64,000 bases of DNA from Tamlana sp038148895 (GTDB lineage: Bacteria > Bacteroidota > Bacteroidia > Flavobacteriales > Flavobacteriaceae): the NCBI GenBank assembly GCA_038148895.1, contig JBBVGQ010000007.1; one strand, 5' to 3'. Positions 8,986 through 18,800 of this stretch are shown here, one piece after another (position 1 is the stretch's first letter; the number at the start of each line of letters is the position of its first letter). The translations under genes were made by a program, and so were the position numbers. The notes under the pieces are model-generated. The model worked only from the letters and a program-made list of their open reading frames with translations, had not been told where the DNA came from and made no database searches.

Positions 8986-9978
8986 TTAAACCACCCGCTC
9001 AAACCTAAAAACCTTTCCATTCTGCCTGACATGAAAAAATTTGCAGTTTGAATAATGAATAAATTCAAACTCCAAATGATAATCAAAAGAGGCATCATCA
9101 ACTACAAACCTATCGTGAACATCTAAATTGCCATATGGCGAAATACGCTTAAAATGATACTCCACATCATGGCCAATTTTATGAAGCTCAAACCAAGCAC
9201 CAGCAGCAATACCAGACAACCATTGCGCCTTATCATGTAAGCCATCAACTGGTCTGGGCTGTAAGGTTCCCACAAAATTGACTTTATGGCCTTTTAGCTT
9301 ATCTAAAAAGCAGCGGATATTTTCACTTTGTTGCGACCCTTCAAATTCGGTTATTTCACCTTTTTCAGAAACCTCGTAAACCTGATTTTCGGTATCTGCC
9401 AAAAGCACATTGCCAACCGTACTCGGTGTAAACCATTTTGATTTTATAAGTCTCTTCTTAATTTTTGAGTCGGTTACCGAAGCAATTAAACTATCGGTTA
9501 CAAAACGCGCACAATTACAAGCGTCTTTAATAAAAGCGGCATACCTAATAAAATGTTTTTCCTGCATTTTAGTGATGTGCGTTCTAGCGTTTTTATAATC
9601 AATGGCGTGACACACCGATGCAATGAGTTTGCCATCGCCATGCGTTAATTTGGGATGGGTGCCCAAGAATTCCAGAATCTCATCAAGATTCGTGACTTTG
9701 TCGTTTTCAATGTTAGCCTTTAAGGGAAAATCTAATTCGTTATCGGTATCTTTTCCGCGTACACGCCCCGTTGGTTCAGGGGTTATATAGCGTCCAAAAT
9801 CGTGATACTCCAAAATGCCTGTCTCCTTATTTATAAGTACCAAGGCCGCATGGCCAGCCCGTAGGTAATTCTTTTTTCCAACACCAACAAAACGCAGAAA
9901 TGGTGAAAACCATTCCTTTGAAACCATAACAATGGTTTCTGGATAGGCCAGCGTTAAAATAATGCCCGTATTATTCAT
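8986..9978 (-). CDS. DUF6695 family protein
   Basis: The preferred start is ATG at 9978 (330 residues, beginning MNNTGIILTLAYPET). A longer frame reaches 10071, but its first 31 codons lie wholly inside the upstream NRDE gene. With this start it overlaps that gene by 8 bp, so the two are probably coupled. I recognise the family as DUF6695, a flavobacterial protein of unknown function. The N-terminal half has conserved His and Cys residues (AGHAALVLIN, CHAIDY, DACNCARFVTDS) reminiscent of NlpC/P60-like or lecithin-retinol-acyltransferase-like cysteine hydrolases. That catalytic reading is inference. No signal peptide. Confidence 0.8.
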   Translation of the reverse strand: MNNTGIILTLAYPETIVMVSKEWFSPFLRFVGVGKKNYLRAGHAALVLINKETGILEYHDFGRYITPEPTGRVRGKDTDNELDFPLKANIENDKVTNLDEILEFLGTHPKLTHGDGKLIASVCHAIDYKNARTHITKMQEKHFIRYAAFIKDACNCARFVTDSLIASVTDSKIKKRLIKSKWFTPSTVGNVLLADTENQVYEVSEKGEITEFEGSQQSENIRCFLDKLKGHKVNFVGTLQPRPVDGLHDKAQWLSGIAAGAWFELHKIGHDVEYHFKRISPYGNLDVHDRFVVDDASFDYHLEFEFIHYSNCKFFHVRQNGKVFRFERVV

Positions 9979-10696
9979 TGACAGTTTGCGGAAGATTAAA
10001 CACTGTAGAGGAATTTGACTTATTTTGAAGACTTTGATGGCGCATTTCAATGGTATCTCCAGTTTTTTCAACTTGGGTAATACTAGTGGTTTTTACAAAG
10101 CCTCGGTCCATGATTACACCATAATCCTTGTTATTTACTCCAGCCGTTTTATGGAAATTCATCAAAGACTTTGCACTCAATTCATTACCTTTTTTAAAAT
10201 TTTCAAACCACTGCAAACGCTCCTGTTTCATAGCTTCAGTATACAAAGTTGACGACGACCATATTTTTGGTTCAAGTGGCAACTCCACAAAATGTTTTTC
10301 GGCGCCGTCCCAAACCAATTCATAAAATTTTAGCGTATTATTCCAATCCGCTATTACGATGGTAAAAGGTTCAATATCCACCAACACATAATGTTCAATA
10401 GTTTTCACGATGTGTTCAGCAACCATAAAATCCTTGGCAATAACACCCCTACTCTTTCTATATGTTTCCTTTCGTTCATGAAGTTCAAAACCCCCATTTA
10501 AAACACAGACCAACCTATTTTTTTCGCTCACACCAATCCACGTTCCCCCGGCCAGTTCATCTTTTGGAAACAATAATTTGGTTCCATCAACGGTATAAAA
10601 ATCTGGAGCAAGCGATTTTCTGGTAGGTGCTTCATCTCTATTGGAAGTCAGCACAAAATCATCGTCATTAGTGGGAATAATGGTTACGGTACACAT
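9971..10696 (-). CDS. NRDE family (TANGO2-like) protein
   Basis: The protein begins MCTVTIIP and carries TSNRDEAPTR, the N-R-D-E motif of the family, near residues 16-26, followed by GGTWIGV. Length is 241 residues, the usual size. The N-terminal Cys2 after Met is typical of this Ntn-hydrolase-like family and could become the catalytic nucleophile. Eukaryotic TANGO2 is linked to haem/acyl-CoA handling; the bacterial role is unclear. It is upstream of and overlaps the DUF6695 gene, so the pair probably works together. Confidence 0.88.
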   Translation of the reverse strand: MCTVTIIPTNDDDFVLTSNRDEAPTRKSLAPDFYTVDGTKLLFPKDELAGGTWIGVSEKNRLVCVLNGGFELHERKETYRKSRGVIAKDFMVAEHIVKTIEHYVLVDIEPFTIVIADWNNTLKFYELVWDGAEKHFVELPLEPKIWSSSTLYTEAMKQERLQWFENFKKGNELSAKSLMNFHKTAGVNNKDYGVIMDRGFVKTTSITQVEKTGDTIEMRHQSLQNKSNSSTVFNLPQTVNE

Positions 10697-10757
10697 AAAA
10701 TCTGTAGTCTTAAAACATTAAGGCAACTTACAAAAAATAAATAAATTTTAACGCGCA

Positions 10758-10801
10758 TTTAAGAATCCTTCATCCGCATTTATCCTTAGAAAATTCTTAA
10801 A
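10758..10801. promoter_or_regulatory. candidate operator: 9-bp inverted repeat at the pruA promoter
   Basis: TTTAAGAAT (10758-10766) and ATTCTTAAA (10793-10801) form a perfect inverted repeat with 26 bp between the arms. The right arm overlaps the first bases of the putative -7 box of pruA. The spacing of about 35 bp between centres is compatible with a dimeric regulator or a looped structure. Regulator unknown. Confidence 0.4.
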
Positions 10802-10805
10802 TTTG
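10798..10805 (+). promoter_or_regulatory. -7 element of pruA
   Basis: TAAATTTG followed by CGGC is an exact match to TAnnTTTG, 43 bp upstream of the pruA ATG. Confidence 0.6.
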
Positions 10806-10847
10806 CGGCATAATTACTGAAAATTCAATAACAAAAATTCAAAAATC

Positions 10848-12476
10848 ATGGGAAAAGGCTTTTTTAACGTACCAATTGCCGTAAATGAACCTGTAAAATC
10901 TTATGCCCCAGGCACTCCTGAACGGACTGCTGTTTTAAAGGCATATAAAGCCATGTACAACAGCAAAGTTGACGTGCCATTGTACATAAACGGGGAAGAC
11001 GTTATAACCGGTAATACAAGAACCATGTCGCCGCCCCATGACCATAAACATATTGTAGGCACCTATCATTTGGCTGAAAAAAAGCATATTGAGGACGCTA
11101 TTTCAACAGCTTTGGAAGCCAGAAAAACATGGAGCCAAATGCCTTGGGAACAACGTGCAGCCATTTTTTTAAAAGCTGCAGAACTGGTTGCTGGGCCATA
11201 TAGAGCCCAAATAAACGCGGCCACGATGATGGCACAATCCAAAACCATACATCAAGCGGAAATTGATGCGGCTTGTGAGTTTGTGGACTTTCTGCGTTTT
11301 AATGTGCAGTACATGACCGATATTTACATGGAACAACCCGAAAGCACCAACGATGCCTGGAACCGTGTGGAATACCGTCCGCTTGAAGGCTTTACCTATG
11401 CCGTAACGCCATTTAACTTTACTGCCATTGCTGGTAACTTACCATCCTGTATGGCACTTATGGGTAATGTGGTTGTTTGGAAACCGAGCGATAGCCAAGT
11501 GTATTCTGCCAAAGTCATCATGGATGTTTTTAAGGAAGCTGGTGTGCCACCAGGGGTTATAAATGTCGTATTCGGAGACCCAGTAATGATTACCAATACT
11601 GTTTTGGCAAGTCCCGATTTTTCCGGGTTGCACTTTACGGGTTCAACATTCATTTTTAAAGAACTTTGGAAACAAATAGGCACCAACATCCACAACTATA
11701 AAACCTACCCTAGAATTGTTGGTGAAACCGGTGGAAAAGACTTTATCGTGGCGCACAAATCCGCCATTCCAAAGCAAGTTTCGACTGCAATTTCACGTGG
11801 AGCATTTGAGTTCCAAGGGCAAAAATGTAGTGCTGCATCACGGGCTTACATCCCTAAAAGCATTTGGGGCGACGTGAAAAAATATATTTTGGAAGATGTA
11901 AAATCCTTTAAAATGGGTTCGCCTGAAGATATGGGCAATTTTATAACCGCCGTAATTCATGAAGGCTCGTTTGATAAATTGGCAAAATACATTGATGCCG
12001 CAAAAAACGATGCCGAAGTTGAAATTATTGCAGGTGGCAACTACGACAAAAGCAAAGGTTATTTTATAGAACCAACTGTTATCGTTACACAAGACCCAAA
12101 ATACACCACCATGTGTACCGAGTTATTTGGCCCTGTTATTACCATTTATGTTTATGAGGACGACGCTTACGCAGAAACCTTAAAATTGGTTGATGAAACC
12201 AGTGAGTATGCCCTAACAGGAGCCATATTGGCTACCGACAGGTACGCCATTACCCAAGCCACTGAAGCTTTACAGAACAGTGCCGGTAATTTTTACATTA
12301 ACGACAAATGTACCGGTGCCGTAGTGGGCCAACAACCTTTTGGAGGTGCAAGAGCATCTGGAACCAATGATAAGGCCGGTAGTGCCCAAAACTTGTTGCG
12401 TTGGGTATCGCCGAGGTTAATTAAGGAAACCTTTGTAACGCCAACAGATTATCGTTATCCGTTTTTGGGTGAGTAA
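10848..12476 (+). CDS. pruA: 1-pyrroline-5-carboxylate dehydrogenase
   Basis: This enzyme oxidises glutamate semialdehyde/P5C to glutamate with NAD+, the second step of proline degradation. At 542 residues it matches the stand-alone eukaryote-like P5CDH type. Aldehyde dehydrogenase landmarks are present: the general base in GETGGKDF (Glu293), the catalytic Cys327 in GQKCSAASR, the NAD-binding FTGSTFIF loop and the C-terminal FGGARASGTND. No proline dehydrogenase domain is fused and no putA/prodh gene lies nearby, so the first step must be encoded elsewhere. It is monocistronic, with promoter, inverted repeat and terminator all visible. Confidence 0.96.
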   Translation: MGKGFFNVPIAVNEPVKSYAPGTPERTAVLKAYKAMYNSKVDVPLYINGEDVITGNTRTMSPPHDHKHIVGTYHLAEKKHIEDAISTALEARKTWSQMPWEQRAAIFLKAAELVAGPYRAQINAATMMAQSKTIHQAEIDAACEFVDFLRFNVQYMTDIYMEQPESTNDAWNRVEYRPLEGFTYAVTPFNFTAIAGNLPSCMALMGNVVVWKPSDSQVYSAKVIMDVFKEAGVPPGVINVVFGDPVMITNTVLASPDFSGLHFTGSTFIFKELWKQIGTNIHNYKTYPRIVGETGGKDFIVAHKSAIPKQVSTAISRGAFEFQGQKCSAASRAYIPKSIWGDVKKYILEDVKSFKMGSPEDMGNFITAVIHEGSFDKLAKYIDAAKNDAEVEIIAGGNYDKSKGYFIEPTVIVTQDPKYTTMCTELFGPVITIYVYEDDAYAETLKLVDETSEYALTGAILATDRYAITQATEALQNSAGNFYINDKCTGAVVGQQPFGGARASGTNDKAGSAQNLLRWVSPRLIKETFVTPTDYRYPFLGE

Positions 12477-12479
12477 CAA

Positions 12480-12499
12480 ATTCCTGCTTTCGCAGGAAT
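12480..12499. repeat. short hairpin downstream of pruA
   Basis: ATTCCTGC (12480-12487) and GCAGGAAT (12492-12499) pair perfectly with a 4-nt loop, immediately after the pruA stop. There is no good T tract, so this resembles a dispersed hairpin repeat more than a terminator. The true terminator follows. Confidence 0.6.
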
Positions 12500-12517
12500 C
12501 TTATTAGATAAAACATT

Positions 12518-12547
12518 GAGGCTGCAAATTTTGTAGCCTCTTTTTTT
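12518..12547 (+). terminator. terminator of pruA
   Basis: GAGGCTGCAAA (12518-12528) pairs with TTTGTAGCCTC (12530-12540) with one G-U pair, followed by seven T. Confidence 0.85.
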
Positions 12548-12593
12548 AACTCTTTTTGAATTTGCAAAAATTTTCAGCTATATTCGTTTATGT

Positions 12594-12612
12594 ATGCTGA
12601 ACTTGTTTCAGT
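12594..12612. repeat. REP-like short palindrome
   Basis: ATGCTGAACTTGTTTCAGT has arms CTGAA/TTCAG. The sentence-like string 'GCTGAACTTGTTTCAG' is one I recall as a recurrent intergenic element in flavobacterial genomes. Only one copy is seen here, so the repeat status is from memory. Confidence 0.35.
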
Positions 12613-12690
12613 AACGACTATCTAAGTCATTAAATCGACGCATATCACCAAGTTATATGCAAGCTAAAAAAACTATCTTCTAAATAAAAA

Positions 12691-13068
12691 ATGAATATTC
12701 TTTACATCATATTTTTCGGAATAATAAATATTCTGATTTTTGAAAAACTGACAAAAAAAATATCAATAAAGCCAAAAATCAGAATCGGACTTTTGACAAC
12801 TCTACTTCCACTTTTGATTTTACATTTTGTAAACCCTTTTTATAAATCCCTTCCAAATAAGCTATTTATAATTTTAATCGGATTTAGTTTAGCGTTATTT
12901 ATTTTTCATTATGGCAGTAAAATCTCTCTTTGGTTAGCTACTAATACCATAAGTGCCGAAAACAAAAACAAGGAATTATTTAAAAAATGGAATAATTTAT
13001 GGGTATTATATGTGCCTTATGGTATGATTTCAATATTCCAAGTTACCACAATTATTAAAAATTCTTAG
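12691..13068 (+). CDS. small integral membrane protein, unknown function
   Basis: This 125-residue protein has four hydrophobic helices (about 1-15, 31-48, 57-77 and 102-122) linked by short basic loops. No family is recognised. It is a lone gene, and the AT content and codon use are more extreme than those of pruA. The nested-hairpin element at 13117-13240 lies directly downstream. The arrangement resembles the single-gene cassettes at 40.5 and 63.5 kb. The ATG start follows an A-rich leader (taaataaaaaATG). Confidence 0.6.
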   Translation: MNILYIIFFGIINILIFEKLTKKISIKPKIRIGLLTTLLPLLILHFVNPFYKSLPNKLFIILIGFSLALFIFHYGSKISLWLATNTISAENKNKELFKKWNNLWVLYVPYGMISIFQVTTIIKNS

Positions 13069-13116
13069 TAATCATATTTCTAAAAAAACTAAACTTTTAT
13101 AAAAAAGCCAGCACAT

Positions 13117-13240
13117 AACATTGTATAAAAATAATGCTTAGTTTTATACTTAATCAAAAGGTTAGTGCTTTTTTGGTCACTCTGATTTTCCTACGGAAAA
13201 TCCTCGGACACAAAACCGCACTATTCCTATACGAACCGTT
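13117..13240. repeat. nested imperfect palindrome, cassette-associated element copy A
   Basis: This fills much of the 338-bp gap between 13069 and 13406. The innermost hairpin is GATTTTCC-TAC-GGAAAATC (13184-13202). Around it TAGTGC (13163-13168) pairs with GCACTA (13218-13223), and outside that GTATA (13123-13127) with TATAC (13228-13232). The head AACATTGTATA...AATGCTTAG resembles the heads of the elements at 40948 and 63914. No ORF is seen in it, and no T tract follows. Confidence 0.6.
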
Positions 13241-13339
13241 AAACGAGGAGAAAAAGCATACTTAATTCTTCAATAAACCCTCCGTCTCTTCAATAGGTAT
13301 ATTTATAAAAGAGATTAACCAAATTTTCCTATAATTAGT

Positions 13340-13347
13340 TAAATTTG
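13340..13347 (+). promoter_or_regulatory. -7 element upstream of the CehA-type gene
   Basis: TAAATTTG is an exact TAnnTTTG match, 60 bp before the ATG at 13407. Confidence 0.5.
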
Positions 13348-13406
13348 GAAAAGCAGCCTCTTTTCAATTCCACATTCTACTTAACCACAACAAAAAGTAT
13401 CTGTTT

Positions 13407-15830
13407 ATGAAATTCTACATTAGCCTAATTGCCCTTTGTATTTTTAACATTTCCCTTATGCACAGCCAATGGACCAACCGTTATCCGCATGTTGATGGTT
13501 TTGGGCATCATGTTTATTTAGAAGGTTACGAACTGCCCATTTTAAATGCCGGCCCCACAGACCCGGCACCTTCACCAATAAATAGTCAATTGGTTTTTGC
13601 AGCAAAAGGTTGGCTTTGGCTAATGGAAACTGACTCAAAAACAGCCACAAGAATTACGGCCAGCGCACATTTAGACTCCAAACCAAATTGGTCGCCCGAT
13701 GGCAAAAAAATTGTTTTTATTCGCGACAACAGCTTAGATACCGAAATTGTTCTTTTGGATTTAGAAACTAAAGCCGAAACCGTTTTGGTAAATACCAAAG
13801 CATTGGATTTAGACCCGATTTTTTCTAGGGATGGGAACTATGTTTATTACGCGTCGGCAGATGTTGGCTCGCTTGACCTTTGGCGCATAGATTTATCAAC
13901 CAACGAAAAACAGCTTATTACCAAGGAAGACCATTTGGAACGTTTGCCCATTCCAACCAATTCAAGCGAATGGTTGGTGTACTTAAAAAAAGAAGGCTTT
14001 TCATATGACTCCATTGAATTGTTGAATACAGCGTCGAATGAGTCAAACCCGTTAGCAGAGGAAAATTTCACCTCACAAGCGGCTTTTTCATTATCGCCTG
14101 ACAATCAAACCTTAGTATATACATGGCCAAGAGACGACTTTTACGAATTAAGGCTTTTGGACATCCTTACCCCAAAAAGCACCCTTTTGCTCACAAAAAG
14201 CAACCATTTACCATTGGGGCCAAAGTTTAATGGCGACGGAACATGGGTGTATTATTATGAGTTTAATTCTGATGAGCGTTCGGAATTAAAACGCATCAGC
14301 GTCAATGGTGGAATGCCCGAAACCTTGGAAATTAACAATTGGGTTTGGAACGCCCCAACGGCAAAACTTAAAATTAAAAGCACCGTTGATGGAAAAGTTG
14401 ATGCCGTACGTATGAGCATTACCGATAGTTTCGGTCACCCCGTTATTCCCGAAAATGGCATTGTTCATTCTGATGGGCAAAACGGTATTGTTTTCTTTTA
14501 TTCGCCTGATGAGATTGAAATAGAAGCCCAAACAGGCGAGCTAACCATAACTGCGGTTCATGGTTTTTCGACGGTTAAAACTACTGCGAAAATCAATTTG
14601 GATGAAAACACAAAAACTGCGGAAATCAACTTATCAAGTATTTGGGATGCCAACGCCAATGGATGGTATAGTGGGGACAATCATTTTCACATCAATTATG
14701 GTGGCACCAGTCAGTTAGACCCCAATGATATTGTTCTGGATATAAAAGCAGAAGACCTTGATGCCGCTTTTCCTTTGTTGGCCAATTTAGGACAGCGCTT
14801 TTTACAACAAAACCTTTGGGGCTGGAAACGCGATGAAGCACCGCTCATTGCCTTTGGACAAGAAGTGCGCTCACATTTTCTTGGGCATTTGGGCCTAATA
14901 GGAACACAAGATTTGTATTGGCCTTGGGTTTGGGGGCCTCGCTATGATATTTATGGTCGTGATGACCGATTAAACGCAGAACCCCTCAGGTTCGCAAAAA
15001 GTCAAAATGCATTAGGCGGTTATGTTCACCCCACAAGTGTTCAAAACCCATTGAGTGATGATGGAGCAAGATACATTCCCATAGAGCTAATTGCCGATGC
15101 CGTTTTGGGTGAAACCGATTATATTGAATTGGGCTGTTTATGGTCTGACGAAATAGGCACAGCAGCGCTTTGGCACCAAATGCTAAATATTGGTGAGCCC
15201 GTTACCATTTCGGGCGGTAGTGATGTTATGAATGACCTGTATCGAACTATGGCCATTGGTGCAACCAGAGTTTATGTAAAGCCAGAAGAAAATCTAACTA
15301 TGGACAGTTATTTAAAAGCAATAAAAGCTGGACGAAGTTTTGTCACCAATGGGCCTTTAATCGAATTTAAAGTTGATGATAAAATATCTGGTGATGTCAT
15401 TTCAGGAGAAAGCAAAAAAGTTACATGGACACTTGATGTGCACTCGGCTGTTCCATATGAAAAGGTTGAACTATTTGTAAATGGAGAAGTTGTTTGGACC
15501 AAAAAAGGAAACAGTAAAGCAGGAAGCAAAACTTACAAAGGTACTTTGGATGTTCTTAAAGGAGGATGGGTAACCGCAAGGGTTTCAGGAGGAAAGGTGG
15601 ATTGGCCACTTATGGATAGTTATCCGTTTGCTGAAAGTGCTCCAATATGGTTCAATAAAATAGGTAGTACTGATGCTGTAGTGGCCAAACAATCCGCCAA
15701 AAACTTAATGAAACTTTTAGAAGTTTCAAAAGCGAGACTAGAAAGAGGTTATGGTGAACATTCTATCCCTAAATTGCAAGCTCATTTTGAAAAGGCAAAA
15801 AACAAGCTCATTCAAATTGTTGGAAACTGA
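13407..15830 (+). CDS. secreted CehA/McbA-type metallohydrolase with TolB-like propeller
   Basis: This 807-residue protein has a signal peptide (cleavage after about residue 20, LMHSQ). The N-terminal part (about 45-310) holds TolB/PD40 propeller repeats, seen as PNWSPDGKKIVFIR, PIFSRDGNYVYYA and LSPDNQTLVY. From about 415 a PHP-like domain begins with WYSGDNHFHINYGG, corresponding to the GDxHxH metal motif of CehA/McbA phosphoesterase-like hydrolases. Later histidines (GGYVHPTS, SGGSDVMNDLY) continue the family pattern. It probably acts on an exported substrate in the periplasm or at the surface; the substrate is unknown. There is no T9SS sorting tail. Single gene, convergent with the large cargo gene. 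Confidence 0.8.
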   Translation: MKFYISLIALCIFNISLMHSQWTNRYPHVDGFGHHVYLEGYELPILNAGPTDPAPSPINSQLVFAAKGWLWLMETDSKTATRITASAHLDSKPNWSPDGKKIVFIRDNSLDTEIVLLDLETKAETVLVNTKALDLDPIFSRDGNYVYYASADVGSLDLWRIDLSTNEKQLITKEDHLERLPIPTNSSEWLVYLKKEGFSYDSIELLNTASNESNPLAEENFTSQAAFSLSPDNQTLVYTWPRDDFYELRLLDILTPKSTLLLTKSNHLPLGPKFNGDGTWVYYYEFNSDERSELKRISVNGGMPETLEINNWVWNAPTAKLKIKSTVDGKVDAVRMSITDSFGHPVIPENGIVHSDGQNGIVFFYSPDEIEIEAQTGELTITAVHGFSTVKTTAKINLDENTKTAEINLSSIWDANANGWYSGDNHFHINYGGTSQLDPNDIVLDIKAEDLDAAFPLLANLGQRFLQQNLWGWKRDEAPLIAFGQEVRSHFLGHLGLIGTQDLYWPWVWGPRYDIYGRDDRLNAEPLRFAKSQNALGGYVHPTSVQNPLSDDGARYIPIELIADAVLGETDYIELGCLWSDEIGTAALWHQMLNIGEPVTISGGSDVMNDLYRTMAIGATRVYVKPEENLTMDSYLKAIKAGRSFVTNGPLIEFKVDDKISGDVISGESKKVTWTLDVHSAVPYEKVELFVNGEVVWTKKGNSKAGSKTYKGTLDVLKGGWVTARVSGGKVDWPLMDSYPFAESAPIWFNKIGSTDAVVAKQSAKNLMKLLEVSKARLERGYGEHSIPKLQAHFEKAKNKLIQIVGN

Positions 15831-15862
15831 TAAATTAAAAGATTGAAAATAATAACTAAATA

Positions 15863-18800
15863 TTATTTAGCCATTATTTTTTTGCTGACAACTCCATTTG
15901 CGGTTTTGATTTTCACAATATGGGCTCCGCTATTTAACTTCATGCGGATGGTTTCATCTTTAGAGGATTCCAACGCTATAGTTTGAACATTTTGCCCTAA
16001 AATATTGTAAACGGCGATTCCAGAAACCGCTAAGTTGTTTTTATTTATTAAGGTCAGCTTAGACAACTCGGTATTGTAATATACTGAAAGTCCATCTAAA
16101 GCGACATCATCACTAACATTCAAGATGACAGCAGATTCTTGAAAAACAAGTTTAAATCTGTCGTTATAAACTCCCGGATCTAAAAACAATTCAAATGAAT
16201 TGTTGTTGATTTCAAACGTTTCTCCAGTTAAGTCATCTTTAATGAAAAGGGCTATGGAGTCGCTCATGTTTTCGACGCCATCCAACTTTATTTTAATTAT
16301 TCCTGCTTGTTTCACTTTTAAACCAATGCCAAATTCTTGGTTTTCTTCAAATTTGTCAATACCCTGAATCACAAATTTACTGCCGGCAAAATGCCAATAC
16401 ATATCCTCATCATTTACATCAACCATAAAGGCGTCGTATCCCATGTCAAAATCTACAGATGCATTTACATTTGCCCCCAAAACTATTTGTCTGTGGTACC
16501 CTTTTGGGGAATTGTACATCAATTTAATCAATGGGTTTTTATCTTGGTTATCGGTCGCTACAAGATTTTGTTTTTTCCCAGATGATTTTAAAAATTGGGA
16601 ATTTGTGCCATCTTCAGTTACATAAACCCGCTGGCTATTTTTAAACACAATATTGCCACCATCAACCGTTAAAAGTGGTGTACCATTTTCATTGTTAAAT
16701 CCATCCAATTCAGTACTTACAAAAAACCCTTGATTAACGGGAATGTATGGTCCCGGTGTTTTTGAACCTGTTGACAAGTTATCGTTAATCCTGGCGTCAT
16801 TTGAAATAGCAACGGCCCCACCCGTTAAATTCCGCGTGGCATAACCCCCAACATATTCTAACAATACATGTGAATCTTGCTGACCAAAATGATCCCAAAA
16901 ATATAAGGCACCATTAAAAATGTTTCCTGTGGCGTTATTCCCTCCATCAGCAACACTCATATTATCCAAAATAAACTGGGAAGCATCAATAGCCGAAGGG
17001 TACGGGTTCCCTATTAAACGATCTACTTCTCCTGAGGAATTATCTAGTGTCAAAGTTATATCGCCGTTGTTGGGTAAGCCTCTGAACACATAATTTTGTT
17101 CGGTTGAAATAGGCACTGAACCTGAAGTACCCTTCATGGTATAGCCTTCTCCAGCAGCAATTGAGGATGTTTCATCAATCTTTTCCCAAGCAAAATAATT
17201 GTCGGCAGCGCCATAGAATTTATACAACCAATACGTACTAATTGTTTTTGCAAAACCAGGAGGCGGAATAGCTCCTCCCCCCGTTGGTGACGCATCATAA
17301 TTCAAACTTTGATACAGGGCTGAAATGGTTCCATCGTTTAAAACATCGGCTAAAGTATGGTTGGCATTTGTTGAGGACACACCAGTACCCCGCGTTGCAG
17401 AATTTCCACCAATAGGTCCTACAGATGATGACCAATAATTGTAATTGAAGCTGTTGGCCGTCCCTTGTTGGTCTCTTTCGATATAACCGCCGCTATCGGC
17501 GTCAATTATACTTCCATCAAACTGAACCAATTGAGATTCGCCAACCAAATCAATTACGCCATCCAACTCAAGATAATGTGATATCCTGAGCGCTTGGCCA
17601 GAATTAGTTTCATCTTGGGCGTCGACAGGGTCTGCAATGGTTAAAGTACCCGCCGTTTGGATAAGACCAAGAAGGGACACATTTCTATCACCGGAAGTGA
17701 TGTCATGACCAACTTCAACTATGTTCCAATCAACAGAAGTGCCATCCAAACCAAGGCTGTTTGGCAAAACAATATTAGCACCGTTTGCCCAAGTTGCTGT
17801 ATCATCCCATGTTCCATCGGCTATGGAAACATAGGGAGCAGGGATCGTTTGGCTTTCCAACAACGTTTTGTCCTTATCAAGATATTTTAATCTGAGGAAG
17901 TAGCGATCATCTGTCAATCCTTCTATGGTTGAACCGTAAAACGAATTAAAATCATAGTAAACCCTTAAACTGCTCCAAGGAATTGTGGCTACCTCATTGC
18001 TCGCTGATGCCTGGGGCAATACTTTACAGTTAACATAATCTGTTCCGCTAATATCAAAACGTTCTGCTTCTTGATTCATTAAATATTGCACCTGCGCTTC
18101 AGAAAGAGCCAAATCCCAAACATAGACCTCATCAACCTCACCCAAAAGCGGGTTTATAACATTACCCTTGTCAATATAAACCGCTCCAACGCAATAGTTG
18201 TTAAAATTGGGGGAAGGGTGCACAACATCTTGAATGGACTTATCTAGAACACCATCAATGTACATTAAGATGGTGCCACTATCATAAACAAATGTGGTAT
18301 GATGCCATTTGCCATCGTCTACGACCACATTTGATGTAAATTTTGGCGTCACGGCATCATCAATGTAAACTTCAATGTTACCTGACGAATTTAATCTGAT
18401 TTGAAGTTTTTCACCTTTAGCCATAACCGTTCTATCGCTAGCTGTAGAAGCACATTTAATCCATGCTGAAATGGTAAAGGCATCCGAACTTAAATTTAAT
18501 GAATACTCTCCAACCAAATAATCACCAGAAGCTATACTAACGGAATGGTTTTCAGTTAGCTGGGAAACTTTTCCGAAAGTAAAATATTTAGTGCCATCAA
18601 AATCATACCATGTTTTTAGGTTTATTCCACCATCAGTTGACCGAAGCGGGATGACATCAATAATATCGCCATCTGCAAAATTGGCATTATCTGCAACTAT
18701 TAAAGCATATTCCTCTGTTGCAGTTTTTGAAAAACCACTAAATGCAGCCACTGGTATGGACACATAAACGGTTTCAACATCCCCAGCAACATCTTCATTG

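Noticed and set aside
9979..10071. N-terminal extension of the DUF6695 gene
   Set aside because: It lies within the upstream NRDE gene, and the shorter start gives the family-like N-terminus.
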